NCBI GenBank assembly: GCA_934675735.1
Contig: CAKURR010000001.1
Coordinates: 62,001 to 126,000, forward strand
Direction of reading: 5' to 3'
Source: an uncultured Clostridia bacterium
Lineage (GTDB): Bacteria; Bacillota; Clostridia; Christensenellales; Aristaeellaceae
Length of the DNA stretch: 64,000 nucleotides
In this document: positions 7,035-15,335 of the stretch, one piece after another
How positions within the stretch are numbered: position 1 is the first letter of the stretch
Layout: the number at the start of each line of letters is the position of its first letter
Made by a program: the position numbers and the translations under genes
Notes under the pieces: generated by a model
The model's database searches: none
Told to the model about the DNA's origin: nothing
The model's input: the letters and a program-made list of their open reading frames with translations, nothing else

Positions 7035-8498
7035 ATGAGCACCCTTCAGGATCTCAACAAGGTGCTCTCGCGCAAGCAGGCCATTCTCGACGAGAATGCC
7101 GCTGGCGTTGAGCAACAGAAAAAGAGCGGCAAGCAGACTGCGCGCGAGCGCATCGCAATGCTGCTGGACGGCGGCAGCTTCGTCGAGCAGAGCATGCTCG
7201 CGCAGGATGCCGGCGTCGTGGCCGGAAGCGGCACGGTGGACGGCCGTCCGGTCTATGTCTTTGCGCAGGATTTCGCCGTGATGGACGGCGCGATGGGCGC
7301 GAAGCAGGCGAAGAAAATCGTCAAGATTCTTGAGCAGGCCCGCAAGACCGGCACGCCGGTTGTCGCCATGTGCGACAGCAACGGCGCGCGCGTGGGCGAG
7401 GGCGCGGCGGCGCTGGAGGCGTATGCCGATGTGTTTGCGCACATGGCCCGCCTGAGCGGCGTTGTGCCGATGATCGCGATGGTGCTCGGCCCGTGCGTCG
7501 GCGCCGCGGCGATGACGGCCAAGCTCTCCGACGTGGTGATCGTGTCCAAGCCGGCGGGCGCTCTGCTGGTCGCGGGCCCGCAGGTTCTGGCTTCCGAGAT
7601 GAAGAAGGACCTCAAGGCCGAGCAGCTGGGCGGCGCGGATGTGGCTGTGGAATACGGCGCGGCGCACTTTGCCTGCGAGACCGAAGCGGACGCGATGGCC
7701 AAGGCCAAGGCCGTGCTGGGCATGCTGCCGGCCAACAACCTCGAGGACGCGCCTTTCTCCGTGGAGGAGGATATGAACCGCCGTCTGGAAGGCTTTGAGG
7801 CGGGCTGCGACGGCGCGGAGCTGATTGCCGCGCTGGCCGATACGGGCTCCGTGCTGGAGTTTGGCAAGGGCCACACTCAGGCTGTCACCGCGCTGGGCAA
7901 GATGGCGGGCCGCACGGTCGCGTTTGTCTACACCGGCAAGGGCGACACCTGCGACAAGCGCATGAAGAAGATGGCGCGCTTTGTCCGCTTTGCGGATTGC
8001 TACAACATTCCGGTGGTGTCTCTGGTGGATTCTACGGGCCTGAAGCTGTTTGATACCGTCGAGCGCCAGATGAGCGTGATGAACGCGGCTTCCACGCTGA
8101 TTTACGCGTACAGCGAGGCGACGACCGTGAAGGTGACGCTGGTGATCGGCAACGCCATCGGCTCCGCCTATGTCGCGATGGGCGGCAGCGCGAACGCCGA
8201 CATGACCTACGCGTGGCCGGGCAGCGTCATCAGCCCGATGACGGGCGAGGCCGCCATCCAGATCATGTGGAAGGATAAGATCATGGCCAGCAAGGGCGAC
8301 GCCGTCAAGGCGCGCGAGGAGCTGGCGGCGCAGTACGAGGCCGAGGTGGCCGACGGCGTGAACGCCGCGGTCGAGGGTCTGGTGGACGACGTGATCGATC
8401 CGGCGGACAGCCGCAAGATGGTGATTGCCGCGCTGGAAATCCTCTCCAGCAAGCGCGATTCCAACCCGCCCAAGAAGCACGGCAACATGCCGCTGTAA
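7035..8498 (+). CDS. Biotin-dependent acyl-CoA carboxyltransferase (MmdA/PccB-like subunit)
   Basis: A 487-residue carboxyltransferase of the crotonase-fold family (methylmalonyl-CoA decarboxylase alpha, propionyl-CoA carboxylase beta, transcarboxylase 12S). N-terminal half: the ARERI..LLDGGSF opening, YVFAQDFAVMDGAMG, and an oxyanion-type segment, GPCVGAAAM. C-terminal half: the second crotonase domain with ASTLIYAYSEATTVKVT and GGSANADMTYAWP. It transfers CO2 between acyl-CoA and carrier biotin. It is shorter and more divergent than typical MmdA (roughly 510-520 residues), so the acyl-CoA cannot be named. RBS ACGGAGG precedes ATG 7035; it is the first gene of the five-gene operon. Its codon use resembles that of highly expressed genes in the window. 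Confidence 0.87.
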   Translation: MSTLQDLNKVLSRKQAILDENAAGVEQQKKSGKQTARERIAMLLDGGSFVEQSMLAQDAGVVAGSGTVDGRPVYVFAQDFAVMDGAMGAKQAKKIVKILEQARKTGTPVVAMCDSNGARVGEGAAALEAYADVFAHMARLSGVVPMIAMVLGPCVGAAAMTAKLSDVVIVSKPAGALLVAGPQVLASEMKKDLKAEQLGGADVAVEYGAAHFACETEADAMAKAKAVLGMLPANNLEDAPFSVEEDMNRRLEGFEAGCDGAELIAALADTGSVLEFGKGHTQAVTALGKMAGRTVAFVYTGKGDTCDKRMKKMARFVRFADCYNIPVVSLVDSTGLKLFDTVERQMSVMNAASTLIYAYSEATTVKVTLVIGNAIGSAYVAMGGSANADMTYAWPGSVISPMTGEAAIQIMWKDKIMASKGDAVKAREELAAQYEAEVADGVNAAVEGLVDDVIDPADSRKMVIAALEILSSKRDSNPPKKHGNMPL

Positions 8499-8516
8499 TC
8501 AGGGGAGGAAGTTTGA

Positions 8517-8882
8517 ATGGGTGCAATTCTTCAATATGGCTTGTCCGTTGCACTGGTCGGCATTTCTACGGTTTTTGTCGGACTGATCATCCTGATCGGC
8601 CTGATTAAGCTGATGGAAATGATTATGACCGGCGGCAAGGGCAAGAAGAAAGCCGAAGCGCCCGCTCCCGCCGCCGCTCCCGCCCCCGTGGCGGAAGAGG
8701 TCGTCGAGGAGACGGACGACGACGAGCTGATTGCCGTCATCGCCGCCGCCGTTGCGGCCGCGATGGAACAGGCGGGCGAGGAAAACACGACGGGCTTTGT
8801 CGTGCGCTCCATCCGCCGCATCAACAACGCGCCTGCGTGGAACCGCGCGGGCCGCGAGGAGCAGGTTTACAGCCGCATGTAA
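8517..8882 (+). CDS. OadG/MmdD-like small membrane subunit of Na+-transporting decarboxylase
   Basis: A 121-residue protein with one N-terminal transmembrane helix (LSVALVGISTVFVGLIILIGLIKLMEMI), then an Ala/Pro-rich linker, then a conserved C-terminal segment with DDELIAVIAAAVAAAM and FVVRSIRRI. This layout is typical of the gamma/delta subunits that hold the carboxyltransferase, biotin carrier and membrane pump together in oxaloacetate and methylmalonyl-CoA decarboxylases. RBS GGGGAGG is 8 bases upstream; the gene follows the carboxyltransferase by 18 bases. Confidence 0.88.
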   Translation: MGAILQYGLSVALVGISTVFVGLIILIGLIKLMEMIMTGGKGKKKAEAPAPAAAPAPVAEEVVEETDDDELIAVIAAAVAAAMEQAGEENTTGFVVRSIRRINNAPAWNRAGREEQVYSRM

Positions 8883-8931
8883 TCGGCGCTGCTTCACCGA
8901 AACATTCAATTTTGCGAGGAGGATCTCCATT

Positions 8932-9303
8932 ATGCGTAATTTTGTTATCACCGTGAACGGCACGAGCTATGAGGTTGCCGTTGAGGAAGTTGAAGCCGGC
9001 GCCGCCCCCGTGGCCGCCGCTCCCGTCGCTGCTCCGAAGGCCGCCCCGAAGGCTGCCGCTCCCAAGGCCGCTGCGCCGAAGGCCGTCGCCGGCGAAAAGG
9101 TGACCGCGCCGATGCCGGGCAACCTGGTTGACGTGAAGGTTAAGGCGGGCGACACCGTGAAGAAGGGCGACGTGCTGGTCGTGCTCGAGGCCATGAAGAT
9201 GGAAAACGAAATCATGGCGCCGCATGACGCGAAGGTGGCTCAGGTTCTGGCCAACAAGGGTGCCACGGTCAACACCGGCGACGTGCTGGTCGTGCTCGAA
9301 TAA
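8932..9303 (+). CDS. Biotin carboxyl carrier protein
   Basis: A 123-residue biotin carrier. A short N-terminal beta segment is followed by a flexible Ala/Pro/Lys linker (residues about 28-58) and a C-terminal lipoyl/biotinyl domain with the biotinylation site EAMKMEN (the lysine between the two methionines). It shuttles carboxyl groups between the carboxyltransferases and the OadB pump. Start ATG 8932 is fixed by GAGGAGGATCT just upstream. An in-frame extension to 8731 overlaps the previous gene and is not believed. In this operon it is the only biotin domain, so both carboxyltransferases (7035 and 10967) must use it or a carrier encoded elsewhere. Confidence 0.95.
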   Translation: MRNFVITVNGTSYEVAVEEVEAGAAPVAAAPVAAPKAAPKAAAPKAAAPKAVAGEKVTAPMPGNLVDVKVKAGDTVKKGDVLVVLEAMKMENEIMAPHDAKVAQVLANKGATVNTGDVLVVLE

Positions 9304-9324
9304 TCTGCAAAGGGGTTAAGCGCT

Positions 9325-10776
9325 GTGAAAAAAATTCTGAGTGTGATCCTCGGATTGGCGCTGTGCTGCATGCTTGCGGCGCTGCCCGTTTGCGCCGAGG
9401 AGACCGCTGCCCCCGTGCAGGCGGAAACCGCCGAAATCGGCGACGGCTATGTGACGCTGGTCAGCGATTCCGACCAGCTCATCCCCGTTTATGTGGATGA
9501 GGAAGCGGAAGGCGCTGCCGGCACGGTGGAACAGGCGATGGCCGACTTCAGCGTCGGCGGCACCATCATGGGCCTCGTCAACGATTCCGGTATTTACGAC
9601 ATCATCAAGGGCAACTGGAAGAGCGCGGTCATGATTCTGATCTCGTTCGTGCTGCTCTATCTGGCGATTGTCAAGCAGTTTGAGCCGCTGCTGCTGATGC
9701 CGATTGCGTTCGGCATGCTGCTGACGAACCTGCCGCTGGCGGGCATTATGGATGAACCGATTTACGAAATCATCTCGAACCCGACGTACCACGGCAAGGC
9801 CGGTATCCCGATTTACAACGGCGATATGCTGGTCGGTTATCAGTATATCAAGCAGAACGGCGGTCTGCTTTACTACCTCTATCAGGGCGTTAAGCTGGGC
9901 ATCTTCCCGCCGCTCATCTTCATGGGCGTCGGCGCGATGACCGACTTCGGTCCGCTGATTGCCAACCCGATGAGCCTGCTGCTCGGCGCTGCCGCTCAGC
10001 TGGGCATCTTCCTGGCGTTCATCGTCGCCCTGCTGCTGGGCTTCACGCCTGCCGAGGCCGGTTCTATCGGCATCATCGGCGGCGCGGATGGCCCGACCGC
10101 TATCTACGTCACCACGAAACTGGCTCCCGGCCTGCTCGGCCCGATCGCCATCGCCGCGTATTCGTACATGGCGTTGGTGCCGGTCATTCAGCCGCCGATT
10201 ATGAAGGCGCTGACCAGCAAGAAGGACCGCCAGATTGTCATGGGTCAGCTGCGCACCGTCTCCAAGACCGAGAAGATTGTTTTCCCGATCGTGGTTACCG
10301 TGCTGGTCTCCCTGATGCTGCCGAGCGCCGCGCCGCTGATCGGTTCGCTGATGCTGGGCAACCTGTTTAAGGAGTCCGGCGTGACGGATCGTCTCTCCAA
10401 GACCGCGCAGAACGAGCTGATGAACATCGTCACCATCTTCCTGGGCGTGACGGTCGGCGCGACGGCGAAGGCCGAAACCTTCCTGCAGCCGCAGACCCTC
10501 AAGATCATCGCGATGGGCGTGTTCGCCTTTGGCGGCGGCACGGCCGGCGGCGTTCTGCTGGGCGACCTGATGTGCAAGCTTTCCGGCGGCAAGATTAACC
10601 CGCTCATCGGCTCTGCCGGCGTTTCCGCAGTGCCGATGGCCGCGCGTGTCTCCCAGAAGGTCGGCCAGCAGGAGAACCCGAGCAACTTCCTGCTGATGCA
10701 CGCGATGGGCCCGAACGTGGCCGGCGTTATCGGCTCCGCGGTTGCGGCGGGCGTGTTTATCTCCATGTTCGGCTAA
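9325..10776 (+). CDS. oadB: Sodium-pumping decarboxylase beta subunit (OadB/MmdB/GcdB)
   Basis: A 483-residue polytopic membrane protein that decarboxylates carboxybiotin and exports Na+. An N-terminal signal-like hydrophobic stretch and an extra domain (about 90 residues) precede the conserved OadB core. Core hallmarks are PLLLMPIAFGMLLTNLP, GIFPPLIFMGVGAMTDFGPL (with the catalytic Asp), GIIGGADGPTAIYV and GAAGVSAVPMAARV-like endings (here GSAGVSAVPMAARV). The extension makes it longer than most OadB proteins. The start is GTG 9325 with an AAAGGGG site 9 bases upstream. It follows the biotin carrier by 21 bases. Confidence 0.95.
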   Translation: MKKILSVILGLALCCMLAALPVCAEETAAPVQAETAEIGDGYVTLVSDSDQLIPVYVDEEAEGAAGTVEQAMADFSVGGTIMGLVNDSGIYDIIKGNWKSAVMILISFVLLYLAIVKQFEPLLLMPIAFGMLLTNLPLAGIMDEPIYEIISNPTYHGKAGIPIYNGDMLVGYQYIKQNGGLLYYLYQGVKLGIFPPLIFMGVGAMTDFGPLIANPMSLLLGAAAQLGIFLAFIVALLLGFTPAEAGSIGIIGGADGPTAIYVTTKLAPGLLGPIAIAAYSYMALVPVIQPPIMKALTSKKDRQIVMGQLRTVSKTEKIVFPIVVTVLVSLMLPSAAPLIGSLMLGNLFKESGVTDRLSKTAQNELMNIVTIFLGVTVGATAKAETFLQPQTLKIIAMGVFAFGGGTAGGVLLGDLMCKLSGGKINPLIGSAGVSAVPMAARVSQKVGQQENPSNFLLMHAMGPNVAGVIGSAVAAGVFISMFG

Positions 10777-10895
10777 TCCCTTCCGCCGAAGTTTGCGGAA
10801 AGCGAAAGGCTTTGTACACGCGAGCCGGACTGTGCATGGCATGTATACATGCATGGGCAACGATTTGAACGATTCAAGCGTTTGAAAAACAAAAC

Positions 10896-10923
10896 GGCAT
10901 TCCTTCCGGCGTGAGGGAATGCC
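10896..10923. promoter_or_regulatory. Hairpin in the leader between oadB and the OadA/PycB-like gene
   Basis: GGCATTCC pairs with GGGAATGCC across an 11-base loop, about 45 bp upstream of the next start codon. The 190-bp gap contains no clear promoter or T-run. The hairpin could stabilise or separate the two parts of the operon message; its role is inferred only. Confidence 0.45.
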
Positions 10924-10966
10924 GCCTTCCCGAAAAATCGGGACAGACAATAAGGAGGAATAAGCA

Positions 10967-12364
10967 ATGGGAAAGGTGCTTATCACCGATACCATTCTGC
11001 GCGACGCGCATCAGTCTCAGGCCGCAACCCGTATGCGCCTGGAGGAGATGCTGCCCGTCGCGGACAAGCTGGATAAGATCGGCTACTATTCTCTGGAGTG
11101 CTGGGGCGGCGCGACGTTCGACTCCTGCATGCGTTTCCTGAACGAGGACCCGTGGGAGCGTCTGCGCGCGCTGCGTAAGGCGATGCCCAACACCAAGCTG
11201 CAGATGCTGTTCCGCGGCCAGAACATCCTCGGCTACAAGCATTATGCGGACGACGTGGTCGATGAGTTCGTCAAGAAGTCCATCGAAAACGGCATCGATA
11301 TCATCCGTATCTTCGACGCGCTGAACGATCTGCGCAACCTCGAGCAGGCCGTCAAGTCCACCAAGAAGTACGGCGGCAACTGCGAAATCGCCATCAGCTA
11401 CACGATCAGCCCGGTGCACACCGAGGAATACTTCCTCAAGCTGGCCAAGGAAATCGAGCAGATGGGCGCGGACGCGATCTGCATCAAGGATATGGCCAAC
11501 CTGCTGCTGCCTTACGAAGCGTACAGCCTCGTCAAGAAGCTCAAGGCGACCACCAAGCTGCCGATTCACCTGCACACCCACAACACCGCCGGCACCGGCG
11601 CGATGACTATCCTCAAGGCGATTGAGGCGGGCTGCGATATCGTGGATACCGCGCTCAGCCCGATGGCCGAGGGCACCAGCCAGCCGGCGACCGAGTCCCT
11701 GTGCGCGACGCTCAAGGGCACCGAGTACGACCCGTGCCTGGATATGGATCTGATGAATGAGTGCGCGACGCACTTCCGCGGCGTGGCCGCCCGTCTGGAG
11801 AAGGACGGCTGGCTCGTGCCGAGCAAGGTGCTGCGCGTGGACGCCAACACCCTGAAGTATCAGGTGCCGGGCGGCATGCTCTCCAACATGATCGGTCAGC
11901 TCAAGCAGTTCAACGCGATGGACAAGTATTACGACGTGCTGGCTGAAATCCCGCAGGTTCGTAAGGACTTCGGCTATCCGCCGCTCGTCACCCCGACCTC
12001 TCAGATTGTCGGCACGCAGGCGGTTATGAACGTGCTGTTCGGCCGCTATAAGACCTTCCCGAACGAATCCAAGGGCCTGCTGCGCGGCGAGTACGGCAAA
12101 CTGCCGGCTCCGGTGAACGAGGAAGTCCGTAAGATGGCAATCGGCAATGACAAGGTCATCACCTGCCGTCCGGCCGATCTGCTCAAGCCGGAAATGGATA
12201 AGTATCGCGAGGAAATCCGCGATCAGGCCACCTGCGAAGAGGACGTGCTCAGCTACGCCCTGTTCCCGAAGGTTGCGCCGAAGTTCTTTGAGTATCGCTC
12301 TGCGCATCAGACGAAGATCGATTCCACGATGCTCAATAAGGACAATAAGACCATGCCGGTCTAA
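10967..12364 (+). CDS. Oxaloacetate decarboxylase alpha / pyruvate carboxylase B-type carboxyltransferase
   Basis: A 465-residue HMGL-like TIM-barrel carboxyltransferase with the conserved carboxylase domain (OadA, PycB, transcarboxylase 5S). It starts with the signature TDTILRDAHQSQAATR and has the metal-binding HLHTHNTAGTGA (His-x-His) and the carbamylated-lysine segment CIKDMANLL. C-terminal GYPPLVTPTSQIVGTQA is typical. It ends without a biotinyl domain, so it must work with a separate carrier, as in PycB/5S systems. Likely reaction: oxaloacetate to pyruvate with CO2 transfer to biotin, or the reverse. RBS AAGGAGGAA precedes ATG 10967; a strong terminator follows. Confidence 0.93.
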   Translation: MGKVLITDTILRDAHQSQAATRMRLEEMLPVADKLDKIGYYSLECWGGATFDSCMRFLNEDPWERLRALRKAMPNTKLQMLFRGQNILGYKHYADDVVDEFVKKSIENGIDIIRIFDALNDLRNLEQAVKSTKKYGGNCEIAISYTISPVHTEEYFLKLAKEIEQMGADAICIKDMANLLLPYEAYSLVKKLKATTKLPIHLHTHNTAGTGAMTILKAIEAGCDIVDTALSPMAEGTSQPATESLCATLKGTEYDPCLDMDLMNECATHFRGVAARLEKDGWLVPSKVLRVDANTLKYQVPGGMLSNMIGQLKQFNAMDKYYDVLAEIPQVRKDFGYPPLVTPTSQIVGTQAVMNVLFGRYKTFPNESKGLLRGEYGKLPAPVNEEVRKMAIGNDKVITCRPADLLKPEMDKYREEIRDQATCEEDVLSYALFPKVAPKFFEYRSAHQTKIDSTMLNKDNKTMPV

Positions 12365-12376
12365 TTTAATTTAAGA

Positions 12377-12420
12377 AAGACATGCCGGACGGGGACATTC
12401 CGTTTGGCGTGTCTTTTTCT
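12377..12420 (+). terminator. Rho-independent terminator after the decarboxylase operon
   Basis: A 16-bp stem (AAGACATGCCGGACGG with CCGTTTGGCGTGTCTT) is followed by TTTCT. It is strong and correctly placed 12 bases after the stop codon. Confidence 0.9.
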
Positions 12421-12439
12421 TTAAGAAATTTCTTTGAAC

Positions 12440-12600
12440 TGCCGCGAAGAGAAGAAGGGGTTTGGGGGATTATCCCCCAGGCAGGTTTGGGATTGGAATC
12501 ACACGCCCGCCGTGCGGGATTTAGTGTGATGGAAATCGGAAATCATAAGAAACGCTTGCGTTTCTATATGAGTTTCTTGGGTCGGCAGCCCAACGTAACC
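12440..12600. repeat. Multi-hairpin intergenic repeat, copy R2
   Basis: A run of small stems: GGGGGATTATCCCCC (12465-12479), an ATCACAC/GTGTGAT pair enclosing CCCGC/GCGGG, AGAAACGCTTGCGTTTCT (12549-12566) and TTGGG/CCCAA (about 12577-12593). Its left part shares the GCCGCGAAG.GAAGAAGGG opening with copy R4 at 26285-26440. It fills the gap between the terminator and the alpha/beta hydrolase gene. Confidence 0.65.
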
Positions 12601-12643
12601 TGATGCGCATCGTTATCGCGATTTAGGGAAAGTGGGTTGGTGT

Positions 12644-13357
12644 ATGATTTGTAAACGAGTCGAAATCGACGGCATTCCGTCCTGCGTGTGGGGCATGGCA
12701 AGTTCACGCGTGATTGTCGCCGTGCACGGCAATATGGCGAGCAAAACGGATACCGCCACGGCCCATCTGGCCGAATTTGCCGCCCAAGCGGGCTGGCAGG
12801 TGCTCAGTTTCGATTTGCCGGAACACGGCGACCGAAAGGGACGAGAGCTGCCCTGCACCATGCCGCAGTGCGTGGAGGATACGCAGAAAATCTGGGCGTA
12901 TGCGCACGCACATTGGCAGACCGTCGGTCTGTTTGGTGTGAGCATGGGCGCGTATATTGCGCTGGCCGCAACCGCAAACGAGCCGCCTGTCTTCGCGTGG
13001 CTGCTGTCGCCGACCGTCGCGATGGGCAAAACCGTCGAGGCGATGATGCACCGCGATAACGTCACGCCCGAGAAGCTTAAGAAGGCCGGACGGATACAGA
13101 CCGCGGTCGGTCAGGTCTACTGGTGGGCGGATTATACGTTCGTCGCGCTGCATCCGGCGAGAACGACGTGCAAAACGGCCATTCTCTACGGTGCGAAGGA
13201 TGATTTGACGGGCCTTTCGGATATGCAGGAATTTGTGAAAGCGAACGACTGCGAATTGACCGTCAGCGGCGTTTCGGCGCACTGGTTTCACACAAACGAC
13301 GATCTTGCCGTGCTCGACGCGTGGCTGAAAAACCAAGCCGCGCGGATTGCGGGCTGA
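12644..13357 (+). CDS. Alpha/beta hydrolase family protein
   Basis: About 237 residues with an alpha/beta hydrolase fold. VIVAVHGN is the oxyanion-loop HG motif, GVSMGA is the nucleophile elbow (Ser), YGAKDDL contains the likely acid and SAHWFHT the likely catalytic histidine. The family includes carboxylesterases and dienelactone-hydrolase-like enzymes; the substrate is unknown. ATG 12644 is preferred, but GTG 12632 is in frame and has an AGGGA just upstream, so the N-terminus could be 4 residues longer. It lies between repeat R2 and the AraC-type regulator, in the same direction. Confidence 0.8.
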   Translation: MICKRVEIDGIPSCVWGMASSRVIVAVHGNMASKTDTATAHLAEFAAQAGWQVLSFDLPEHGDRKGRELPCTMPQCVEDTQKIWAYAHAHWQTVGLFGVSMGAYIALAATANEPPVFAWLLSPTVAMGKTVEAMMHRDNVTPEKLKKAGRIQTAVGQVYWWADYTFVALHPARTTCKTAILYGAKDDLTGLSDMQEFVKANDCELTVSGVSAHWFHTNDDLAVLDAWLKNQAARIAG

Positions 13358-13442
13358 TTTTTCGCAAAACCGCAAGCGAAATCAAGCGGATGCCACGCAG
13401 TCGGCGTATCATAGGGCCATGCAAAGGGGGGGGAGCACGGCG

Positions 13443-14414
13443 ATGAACGAATGGGCGAAAAACATACAGCTGCTGGTGGATGAAATCGACCGCTGCATCA
13501 AACAGCAGGATGACGAAGCGCTGACGCTGGCGCGGCTTTCCGAGCGGATGGGCTATTCCAGGTTCTACGTTTCACGCCAATTTCGGGCGATATCCGGCAT
13601 GCAGCTGGGGGAGTATCTGCGCAATCGGCGGCTGGCGTTCGCGCTTCGCGAGGTGCGCGACAGCGAAAGCGGGCTGCTCGATATTGCGGTGAAATACGGT
13701 TTTTCGTCCCATGAAGCGTTCACGCGCGCGTTTAAGGCGGCCTACGGCATAACGCCCGCCGCGTATCGGGCGCATCCCGTGCCGGTCGTGCTGCGAACCG
13801 TGCTCCGCCCCTTTGACTGCTATCTATTGGGCATAGGAGGAACTGGCATGGTCAAACAAGGCGAGGTTAAGACGTATTTCGTGACGATTCCAGCGCACAA
13901 ATTTCTGCACATCCGCAATTATGAGAGCGTCGGCTATTACGATTTCTGGCAGAAACAGAGCCGAATTGAGGGGCAGGACTGCGCAACCATTTGCGGCCTG
14001 CTGGCAAGCATTCGGGGCAAGCTCGACGACATGGGCGGCGGCGAAGAGGACAGCGGCGCGGGGCAGGTGATGGGCTTCATCAACGCGCCGACCGGACGCA
14101 TTTGCAGCTGGGGTATTCCGCTGGCGGAAGCCTACGGCGTGCGCTTGCCGACGGATTACGACGGCGAAATTCCGCCGCAGATGCGGATGATGGATGTGCC
14201 CGAGGGCGAATACATTGTCTTTGAGCACGGGCCGTTTGATTTTGAAACGGAGAATGCCGCCGTCGAAGCGCAGATGGAGCAGGCGATGAAGGATTATGAC
14301 TACGAAAAGAGCGGCTGTCGGCTCGACTTGACGCCGGAACGCGTGTTCTACTTTTTCCACGACTGCAAGCGGTATTGGAAGTATGTGCGGCCCGTGGTGA
14401 GGGTGGAAAAATAA
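13443..14414 (+). CDS. AraC-family transcriptional regulator with effector-binding (GyrI-like) domain
   Basis: A 323-residue regulator. Residues about 1-115 contain two helix-turn-helix motifs of the AraC/XylS type (LARLSERMGYSRFYVSRQFR and IAVKYGFSSHEAFTRAFKAAYGITPAAYR). The C-terminal part (about 125-323) resembles AraC effector-binding/GyrI-like domains that bind small molecules or drugs (PAHKFLHIRNYES, YIVFEHGPFDF). The N-terminal DNA-binding and C-terminal effector order is that of the Rob/MarA-like effector-binding subgroup. Start ATG 13443 follows a GGGGGGG tract; the longer frame back to 13347 overlaps the upstream gene. Targets are unknown; the neighbouring hydrolase is a candidate. 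Confidence 0.88.
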   Translation: MNEWAKNIQLLVDEIDRCIKQQDDEALTLARLSERMGYSRFYVSRQFRAISGMQLGEYLRNRRLAFALREVRDSESGLLDIAVKYGFSSHEAFTRAFKAAYGITPAAYRAHPVPVVLRTVLRPFDCYLLGIGGTGMVKQGEVKTYFVTIPAHKFLHIRNYESVGYYDFWQKQSRIEGQDCATICGLLASIRGKLDDMGGGEEDSGAGQVMGFINAPTGRICSWGIPLAEAYGVRLPTDYDGEIPPQMRMMDVPEGEYIVFEHGPFDFETENAAVEAQMEQAMKDYDYEKSGCRLDLTPERVFYFFHDCKRYWKYVRPVVRVEK

Positions 14415-14435
14415 GAAATTTGGAAAAATAAAAGA

Positions 14436-14510
14436 ACGGACGCGCCGTTTGCGTCCCTACGACGGGGTGACCGTCCTTGTAGGGGCGCGCATGGCGCGTC
14501 CGCTCTTTAT
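14436..14510. terminator. Long inverted repeat, probable terminator of the AraC gene
   Basis: GGACGCGCC (14439-14447) pairs with GGCGCGTCC (about 14494-14502), with an inner GCGTCCCTAC / GTAGGGGCGC pairing, then GCTCTTTATTTT. The long stem ending in a T-rich tail suggests termination. The sequence resembles repeat-type hairpins seen in clostridial intergenic DNA. Confidence 0.6.
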
Positions 14511-14599
14511 TTTGTGGGAATTTCGGCTGAAACCGACTTGAGCGGAGTCAGGTAACGCTTCGCTCCCTGATTCCCGTTTATGTTCGCTTCGCGATAAGG

Positions 14600-14652
14600 A
14601 ACAATTGGGGCTTTGCCCCAAACCCCACCAAGAACCTGAAGTTCTTGGATTT
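14600..14652. repeat. Multi-hairpin intergenic repeat, copy R3
   Basis: TTGGGGCTTTGCCCCAA (about 14604-14620) is followed by CCAAGAACCTGAAGTTCTTGG split as CCAAGAAC / GTTCTTGG (about 14629-14649). The order is the reverse of copies R1, R6 and R7, so this copy is inverted. It ends near the stop codon of the minus-strand yigZ-like gene. Confidence 0.65.
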
Positions 14653-14687
14653 CTCATTTCGCTTCACGGCGGTGATTATGGAAGAAA

Positions 14688-15332
<645 letters not shown>

Positions 15333-15335
15333 GGC

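Noticed and set aside
6844..7038. A 64-residue frame ahead of the decarboxylase operon
   Set aside because: No RBS and no family; it runs through the likely promoter and ends within the first gene.
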